64,000 nucleotides of DNA, taken from assembly GCA_900312665.1 (NCBI GenBank), contig ONZQ02000019.1:469952-533951 (forward strand). Reading direction: 5' to 3'. Every line of letters begins with the position of its first letter. Within the stretch, counting starts at the first letter, position 1. Positions 57,938-64,000 of the stretch are shown piece by piece. The DNA comes from Cephalotrichum gorgonifer. Taxonomy: Eukaryota > Ascomycota > Sordariomycetes > Microascales > Microascaceae. The position numbers and the translations under genes are program-made. Under the pieces are notes generated by a model. That model saw only the letters and a list, made by a program, of their open reading frames with translations. It ran no database searches and had not been told where the DNA came from.

Positions 57938-59616
57938 ATGGCTTCGTGGGACGAGCAGACCTTGGCTGGGAAGGTGTTCGACAACTCCCCAGCCGAGTCA
58001 CTCCTATCAGCGCCGGGCGACATGTATCCCTCGCTGTTCTCCACATCAACTCCCGGCCCCAACACATTCGACGCCCTAGACATGGCGACACCCACCTCCT
58101 TCGTGCCGGAGACGGCGGACCGCGCAGCGACCTCACCAGCGGCGGCGGCGGAAGCAGCATCGGTGTCAACGCCGAAGGAGAGTGTGGCTGGCGACGATGC
58201 CGCCCCTGCAACAGAAAAGAAGCAGACCAAGAAGCGGAAGTCATGGGGCCAGGTCCTCCCTGAGCCTAAGACGAACCTTCCTCCTAGGTAAGCGACTGCC
58301 GACTCCCTCTATTCACCCATCATCAGCTCTAACGGAATCGTTTCAGGAAACGTGCCAAGACCGAAGACGAAAAGGAGCAGCGCCGCGTTGAGCGTGTCCT
58401 CCGGAATCGACGGGCGGCCCAGTCTTCCAGGGAACGCAAGCGCCAAGAGGTCGAGGCATTGGAACTCCGAAACAACGACCTCGAGGCCCGTATCCACGAG
58501 ATCGAGAAGACCAACATGATGTTGATGGAGGAGCTCAACAAGTACCGCCGTAACGCAGGCGTAGTAACCCGCCCCTCCCTAATGGACTCGCTCCCCGGGG
58601 CCTCCGTGGCCCTGAGTCAGGAGCTCTTCAGCTCACAGGACGGCCACAAGTCCTTGATTGATGGCCTCGTCTTCCCAGAACCCTCGGGCTCAACAGTCGA
58701 TCCGGCGTCCCTATCTCCGGAACCGACTGAGCAGATGGTCGCTGGCCAAGTAGCACCGTCACCCAAGACCCCTACTGCGCCCGCCCCGACCGCGAGCAAG
58801 CCCGCCGACTTGACACAACATTCTGCAGCGATGTTGTGCGACCTGCAGTGTCAACAGTCGGCGGAGCTCCCCAGGTCGTGGACGGCGTCGCAGAGGAGTC
58901 CGGCGAGCTCCACACCGGAGCTGTCTATTCTACTCCTCGCCACGACGGTGCTAGCTTCAGCCTGCCAGCGCCCGCTGACACAGATAGCTATGTCCTTGAA
59001 AGCGGGCTTCTCTCTTCCCCCAACTCCGTCGATTTTGAAAGCGATTATCTGGATGGTGACGCGTCCGCGCTCTTCGCGTCGGAGTCGTTCGACATCTCCC
59101 AGTTCCTCAACGACGACGGCAGCGCAGTCGTCTCTGGCGCAACGGCGGCGAACGGGCACCTCCTCGCGACGGATGCCGAACTCGGTCACCACTTTGCCGA
59201 CCTTGAGAATTACTTCTCTTCAGAAAATATTAACCTGCAGCCCCAATCTGGCGCGTCCGCTACAGGATGCGACGATGGAGGCATTGCGGTTGGTATCTGA
59301 GGGATGTCTTGATCAGGTCGGGAATCTGCAGACCTCGAATTCGGCGACGCGCGAGGACGGCCCCAAGCCGACGGAGTGGCTAGACGGCTACCCCTGTCCG
59401 TCCAAGGAGGCCCTGTTGACGCTCTTGTGGGCACTCAGGGTCGAGGATCGCAAGTTGAAGAAATCCGCGGTGGCAGCTTCTGGGCCTGGTCCAAGTGACA
59501 TCATCTCACCAACCGACAATCTTACTGTCAAGCTTGTACCAGGAGGGGGGAAGAAGAGGGGAGGTCCGGTTAACTTTCGAGGGCTCAACGGGAGCAAGCG
59601 TCAGCGCTTCGGTTGA
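57938..59616 (+). CDS. hacA: HacA/Hac1 bZIP factor of the unfolded protein response
   Basis: Conventional exons are 57938-58287 and 58347-59616. The bZIP at about residues 130-190 is clear: KEQRRVERVLRNRRAAQSSRERKRQEVEALELRNNDLEARI, with leucine heptads. A 20-nt unconventional intron (58829-58848) is flanked by identical CTGCAG hexamers, as in known fungal hacA transcripts cut by IRE1. Unspliced, the frame runs to 59616 (539 residues). Removing 20 nt shifts the frame after QHSA to VSTVGGAPQ, giving a 427-residue protein that ends at 59300. The shifted frame reads like known HacA C-termini (LSSPNSVDFESDYLDG, SESFDISQFLNDD, LQPQSGASATGCDDGGIAVGI). Spliced HacA activates ER chaperone and secretion genes in the nucleus. 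Confidence 0.95.
58829..58848 (+). other. IRE1-type unconventional intron of hacA (20 nt)
   Basis: CTGCAG occurs at 58823-58828 and again at 58843-58848, exactly 20 nt apart, so any cut at the same point of both hexamers yields the same product. It lacks GT-AG ends. GCGATGTTGTGC in the middle resembles published fungal hacA introns. Sequences on both sides (ACATT ... and ... AGTGTC) can pair into the expected stem-loops. Confidence 0.9.
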
Positions 59617-59951
59617 GCTTCAATGTCGTTATCTTTATACTTATGAGTTTTGAGGGGCGAGGGAGAAGAGGGACTGGGCATCGTGTTACAACACACAGAA
59701 GGGGCGTTATGTTTTTTTCGGCGTCACGAGGAATGATGAGGGGAGCAACTCAAATGGCCTAGATGCCAATTCTTTTTTCAGCGTTAGAAACCGGATCCAA
59801 AGGGATGTCCAAACAAGATGATATACAACTCTTGAACTATGTCTCGCTCTCGTGAATGCATTAATCTCGTAGCTATATGTACAACTCCCATTGCTCCACC
59901 TGGACACCCTACTGTGCCGATGTATTATTTTTGTCAAGTGCATAATAGTCA
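59617..59951. other. Convergent intergenic region between hacA and csm3
   Basis: This is 335 bp between the unspliced hacA stop and the csm3 stop, and holds both 3' UTRs. For the spliced hacA message the 3' UTR begins at 59301. A T-run lies at 59710-59716. Confidence 0.4.
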
Positions 59952-60954
59952 TCAAGGGAACCCCATCTCTGCCATGGCGGCTTCGTCGTCCGCATATTCG
60001 TCCGGCGGTGGCGGTGCTGGTTTGGCAGGAGGAGCATTGCTCCAGCCGGTAGAGAACTCCATCTCTGCCAGGGCAGCCTCGTCCTCTGCAAACTCGTCCG
60101 GCGGCCCTCCACCCCTCTCCACCAAGTCGTCGTCTGCCTCCATCATGAGGGCTTCGAGAGCCGCGTCGTCCTCGTCCTGTTCCGCGCCGACAGGGCCCGC
60201 AGAGGGGTTGGCCGCTCCAGGTGGCGTAGCCGTGTAGATGTCGTCAATCTCCCTCTCGAAGTCGCGCCGGGCCGGGGGGGTCTTCGCTCCTTCCCGGCCC
60301 GCGTCGTCGTCGTGGTCGCCGTCCGTGCCGAGCTCCTTCCGCCTCTCCTCTGCTATCCAGTCTCTCCGCCGGGTCATCACAGCTGTCTTGTGGCCCGTCT
60401 TTTCCACCATTGATAACGCGTCTAGGAACTTGGCCTTTGGGAAGAGGTCGTCTAGCCAGAGCTGGTAGAAGTCGAGGAGTCGCGCTGTGTCGGAGAACTA
60501 TGCGCGGGAGAGGGGGAGTCGTGAGGTTAGCTTGTGGGAGGTGACATACTGGGGTGAAGGGGGAGTGGAAATACCTCGTGGGATGTCCCTTTGAACTTGA
60601 GCCCTTTGGCCCTCGCTCGGAGCTTCGGGATTCCTTCGTCTGATAGTAATCTACGGTTCGAACATGCACATTTAGTGACCAGCGCCCTTCAGAATAGGTG
60701 CCCGCCCGCCACAAGTAAGCACGCCTAAGCACTAACCTCTGCTCGTCCAGCTTCACGCGGGGCGCTCTGGCGCGCTTCGCGACCGGGGCGTCATCGTCGT
60801 CGGCGGCCCCGTTCTCGCGGGCCTTGCGCTTGGTTCCCTCGTCTTCCTGCCCTGGTGGGGGGGTGAGGTCCCCGAAGATGTCGTCGAGGTCGACCTCGTA
60901 GTCGTCTAGATCGGCCGGTGGCCTCCGGTCGGATGGTCGTGCGTCAGCTGGCAT
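59952..60954 (-). CDS. csm3: Csm3/Swi3 replication fork protection factor (TIPIN family)
   Basis: Model: exons 60954-60737, 60650-60575 and 60497-59952, giving 279 residues. An acidic N-terminus with DLDDYEVDLDDIFGDLTPPP is followed by the Swi3 domain across the introns: VKLDEQRLLSDEGIPKLRARAKGLKFKGTSHEFSDTARLLDFYQLWLDDLFPKAKF, then MVEKTGHKTAVMTRRRDWI. The acidic C-terminus carries two similar blocks, PPDEFAEDEAALAEMEF and PPDEYADDEAAMAEMGF. With Tof1/Swi1 it stabilises stalled forks and supports checkpoint signalling. Confidence 0.93.
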
Positions 60955-61345
60955 TCTGGGGATGTTTCCAATGGTTGAGGGGTCGTGTCTGTTCTAGGAT
61001 CTCAGGTATTTTTTTTTCTTGGAAGTTGCACTTGGAATTTGTCCTGAATCACTTGCAGAGGGGGGGTGATGGCTTGCATGCTAAAGTACACACACGCGAC
61101 CAGACGCGTCTTGGCTGCGACTTTAATCGTATCGGGGTTTAGTCTCAATCGGGGTGGTGGTTGTTGCCTATTAATTAAGGCGCCCACAATTGAAGATCCA
61201 TGAACAGCTAACTAATCTTCAACCTCCTCCCTGTGTCCAAGAGCCAAAACCGCCGAATCCAGCATCCCAGGCGCTCCTTGTTCACCACCGCCATTGCACA
61301 AGCCAGACATTGATTGTGATTGCGGTCGCAATTGGGTCAGCCACG
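60955..61345. promoter_or_regulatory. Bidirectional promoter between csm3 and the complex I gene
   Basis: This is 391 bp between divergent starts. A T-run lies at 61009-61017 near csm3. No specific operator is recognised. Confidence 0.4.
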
Positions 61346-62219
61346 ATGACGACTCCTTCCGATAAGACGTACACCCTGAGCAAGGTCGTTGAGACCGAGT
61401 ACCCGGTAAGCACATCGAAAACCAGCTCGACGACTACCCGAGGCAATTGATTTTGACCGCGTGCTAATCCATACGTTTTTTTCTAGCTCATCGACAATGA
61501 CCCGTACGTTTCTTACTCTTTCGATCGACCGAACCCGGCCTCTCCGCTACCCCCAGACCGTCACAGCTTCCCAATTTCCCGCAGCGCGATGAAAACTAAC
61601 CACGGTTATGTTCCCGGTTCATAGGCACTTCAGGAGGGTGGTCGGATATGCCCGGCCCTCGGACTACGTCCACGGCCTGGTGGCGGCGGCGTTCGGGCCC
61701 GGAGCCCTCCTCTTCATGGAGAAGTTCGCGCCGTCGCGGGTCGGCAGGGGAGGATTCGCGCCGGCGCTGAGGCTGAGCGGAGCCATCGGTGTCGCCGGAG
61801 GATTCCTCTACTTCTACCAGCGATCAGCCCGTACGTTTCCCCTTCTTCTCCTTCTTTGTCCTCCCCGGACAAACTATTGCGCGCCGTTTCTCTCTGGGTG
61901 TATGTAATGTCACTAACGTGTTCGGTCGGGGTGGTTTCTAGTGCGATTCTACGGAGCGACGGAGAACGCGAGGGAGGTCAAGATGGACATGGAGGAGATG
62001 GTCAGCAAGGTCAAGGCCGGCGAGCCGCTGTACGGCGTCAGCCAGCTCACGCCGCACATGCAGGGCGTCGCCGCGAGGCAGTCGAGGTACTCGTCGCTGT
62101 TCATGGGCATCATGCCCTGGTTCAACTTCGTCAACCACGACCAGCACGGCGTCGACACGGCCAAGTACTACCAGCAGGCGGAGAGGGAACTAGAGGCGGA
62201 GCGACTTGCCAAGGCATAG
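61346..62219 (+). CDS. NADH:ubiquinone oxidoreductase 21 kDa subunit (fungal)
   Basis: Model: exons 61346-61405, 61487-61503, 61625-61830 and 61942-62219, giving 186 residues; exon 2 is only 17 nt. The N-terminal domain reads YTLSKVVETEYPLIDNDPHFRRVVGYARPSDYVHGLVAAAFGPGALLFMEKF. A second hydrophobic segment follows (LSGAIGVAGGFLYFYQRS). The C-terminal part is LRFYGATENAREVKMDMEEMV ... SSLFMGIMPWFNFVNHDQHGVDTAKYY. These match the paired N- and C-terminal families of the fungal 21 kDa accessory subunit, an inner-membrane protein of complex I. Confidence 0.93.
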
Positions 62220-63407
62220 AGATTGTATAGAAATGGGTGATAATAAAGAGGATTTACAACGGCAACTTTGCGCAGGGGGTTTGGAGGCTGGTTCGCTTGT
62301 TGAGTACGACGGCAGCAGGTGATGCACCATGGGAAGGGGGGCAAACATACCAAGAGTGCCATAGCATGCCACGAATACGAGAGTTTCATAACGCAGTGAG
62401 AATAGGAGGATGGAGAAGAAACCTTGCTCGGGGTAGGTTGGATTCCATTCGTTCACTTGGTACTACGACGCCGGGTTTAATATACTCCCCCAGTGAGCAA
62501 GGACCAGCCCTACCTAGACCTTGCCCGTACGAGCTCGGCATACTCATACAGTAAGCACCCTTTTAGTCTTCTCTCTTCAAATCTCATTATATCATAATTA
62601 TGCCATTCTCAATGAAGCAACCCCCCCCCCCCCCAAATATGATAGATGTATTCCTGCCTCACACTGGAATGCCTAGCCGCAGGCTGATAGACGCACGGAT
62701 ACCGAAGGGTGAGACTCTCATCTTGCTGTTCCGGCGTGCCACCTCATGGATCACGCAGATGGCGTCCTCCTAGTCGGTCGGTACTTCTTTCTTCTGTCTA
62801 CGCAGTACTCGTAGGCGTCATTGTCCCCTCATCTGGCCTCCGAGTAACACGGTCCGTACCACAGACTCCGGCCATGGGTCGCCGGTTCGGATTACGCCAC
62901 TGTGTTCCGCTCCGCCACCAGCCTTGCCTTGCATTTTCCGTCCTGGTGTCTTTCCAGTCACCTTGCGCCCTTCTCTTGGACAGGCGCTTAATTTGTCTTA
63001 AACGATCTACGAGGAGCCGCAAAAGACACAGCAGCGAAACAGGGTCAAGTGGGAATGATAGCGCGAAAGTAGGTAGTGCTGTCCGGTGTTAGCAAGCGCC
63101 AGTAGTATCTGATCGAGGTCGTGCCTGTGGGCAGCAAGAGCCGCTACGTGGGTCGAGGAACTGCATTCCTACTCCTTCGAGACGTCAAGATTAGGAAGGA
63201 GGGCTCCAATCTCCGTTTTGGAGCTAGCGGGGGGGCTTTTCAATGATGGCTTTCCCGCCGGGAATAAGGGAGGATTCTAGAATGTTCTCTGTACCGAAGT
63301 TTAAAAGTGTATCAAGAAATGTATCTATTAGCCTGTTCCCCTAGGACCTTTTGGCAAAGATATGAAAAATAGAGGGAAGAATACTTCATCTCATTCCCTC
63401 CCTTCCT
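62220..63407. other. Right-side region without a recognised intact gene
   Basis: After the complex I 3' flank there is a C-run of about 14 at 62620-62634. Open frames at 62709-63092 and 62798-63022 overlap on opposite strands and match no family I know. The region borders repeat-protein remnants and is probably decayed DNA. Confidence 0.4.
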
Positions 63408-63527
63408 GACCTGCTTAACTTCGTCATTCCTTCCCTGGCCGTGGAGCATAGGCGCAAGATTATCCATGCTAGCAAGCGTCGAGGGATGGTCACAGCCGAC
63501 AAGCCTGCGGATTCTGATTGCTGTCTG
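63408..63527 (-). pseudogene. Remnant of a kinesin-light-chain-type TPR repeat
   Basis: On the minus strand this encodes QTAIRIRRLVGCDHPSTLASMDNLAPMLHGQGRNDEVKQ, one 40-42 residue TPR_10/12-type unit (consensus-like GxxHPxTLxSMxNLAxxLxxQGRxxEA). Such repeats form the C-terminal part of many fungal STAND proteins. Only one unit is visible; the flanking frame is AT-rich and unrelated, with no partner domain. Inference: it is a fragment of a lost NLR-like gene. Confidence 0.7.
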
Positions 63528-63674
63528 ATAATGGAAACACCACCCCTGAGACCATCCAGGTGGGTAGGAGGTAATTAGGGAGTTTTTAAAATATAAGTAG
63601 CATAGCAAGAATAGAGTTGTCGAATGAGTGGCAATATATGACATCATATAAGAGATAGACTATGGTAGGAAGCC

Positions 63675-64000
63675 CAAAATCTCCTTGTGACCCTATATAG
63701 AGGCAGCCACAAGAGCTGTACCATAATTACCACACTTCTCGAGGAGCATCTCGACGATCTCCTTATGACCCCCTACAGAGGCAGCCATAAGAGCTTTACC
63801 ATAGCGACCACCACCCCGGGCATTGATATCAGCACCCTTCTCGAGGAGTATCTCGACGATCTCCTTATGATCCCCTACAGAGGCAGCTATAAGAGCTGTA
63901 CTATAGCGACTATCACCCCGGGTATTGATATCAGTACCCTTCTCGAGGAGTATCTCAATGATCTCCTTATGATCCTATACAGAGGCAACTATAAGAGCTA
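63675..64000 (-). pseudogene. Degenerate ankyrin-repeat array, continues beyond the window
   Basis: Minus-strand translation gives tandem 34-residue ankyrin units of the form ALIAASVGDHKEIVEILLEKGADINARGGGRYGT. The DNA period is 102 bp (GATCTCCTTATGA at about 63756, 63858 and 63960). The frame has TAG stops in two units (GTATAGGAT near 63935 and ATATAG near 63699), and the last unit has an in-frame deletion of about 27 bp. Near-identical units with stops suggest a recently expanded array now decayed. The part beyond 64000 cannot be judged. Confidence 0.82.

Noticed and set aside
58836..59300. Separate gene in the second frame inside hacA
   Set aside because: It has no own start in context. 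It is the C-terminus of spliced HacA, reached by the 20-nt excision.
62709..63092. Possible small gene of 127 codons after the complex I gene
   Set aside because: The protein is Arg/Ser-rich without a domain, and an open frame of 74 codons overlaps it on the other strand. Coding is unsupported.

Overview
The window is nuclear DNA of a filamentous ascomycete (Pezizomycotina, most likely Sordariomycetes). The reasons are GC-rich genes with many short GT-AG introns (about 45-120 bp), and fungal-only families: a Zn2Cys6 regulator, a homeodomain/C2H2 protein, an AA9 monooxygenase, the hacA type of UPR factor with an unconventional intron, a NACHT/ankyrin STAND protein and the fungal complex I 21 kDa subunit. 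The order cannot be fixed from the sequence alone. I built 24 gene models by hand from splice signals. In every model the summed exon length is an exact multiple of three. I recognised no rRNA, tRNA, CRISPR array or intact transposon.

Layout. 1-2.5 kb: no supportable gene. 2.5-7.3 kb (-): a large NLR-like protein. 8.5-11.2 kb (+): a divergent cullin. 11.2-11.7 kb: a broken duplicate of the 3' end of the F-box gene at 18.9 kb. 12.4-16.2 kb (+): an M20 carbamoylase next to a diaminopropionate ammonia-lyase-like enzyme, facing a homeodomain/C2H2 regulator (-). 18.9-21.8 kb: an F-box/beta-propeller gene and a U1-type zinc-finger gene, divergent. 22.1-31.2 kb: a Zn2Cys6 regulator (-) and a full-size MDR ABC transporter (+) sharing a 1.3 kb promoter region. 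31.8-36.4 kb: an MCP1-like mitochondrial membrane protein, an AA9 LPMO and a type II membrane protein with a Cys-rich ectodomain.

37.5-62.2 kb is mostly housekeeping. It holds zuotin (ribosome-associated complex), Mzm1 (LYR factor), Slt11/Ecm2 (spliceosome), Erg6 (ergosterol), PDH E1-beta, Ski2 (RNA exosome cofactor), an ESCRT-III Did2-like protein, a RidA-family protein, HacA/Hac1 (unfolded protein response), Csm3/Swi3 (replication fork protection) and the complex I 21 kDa subunit. A 3.5 kb stretch without a recognisable gene precedes hac1. The last 0.6 kb holds decayed kinesin-light-chain-type TPR and ankyrin repeats, the two repeat types typical of fungal STAND proteins. Both ends of the window are therefore accessory in character around a conserved core.

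Most interesting: the hac1 locus, with a 20-nt IRE1-type intron, two overlapping reading frames and a coding-like extension unique to the unspliced form; the regulator-transporter pair with an inverted repeat between them; the carbamoylase/ammonia-lyase pair; and the mutated duplicate of the F-box gene end.
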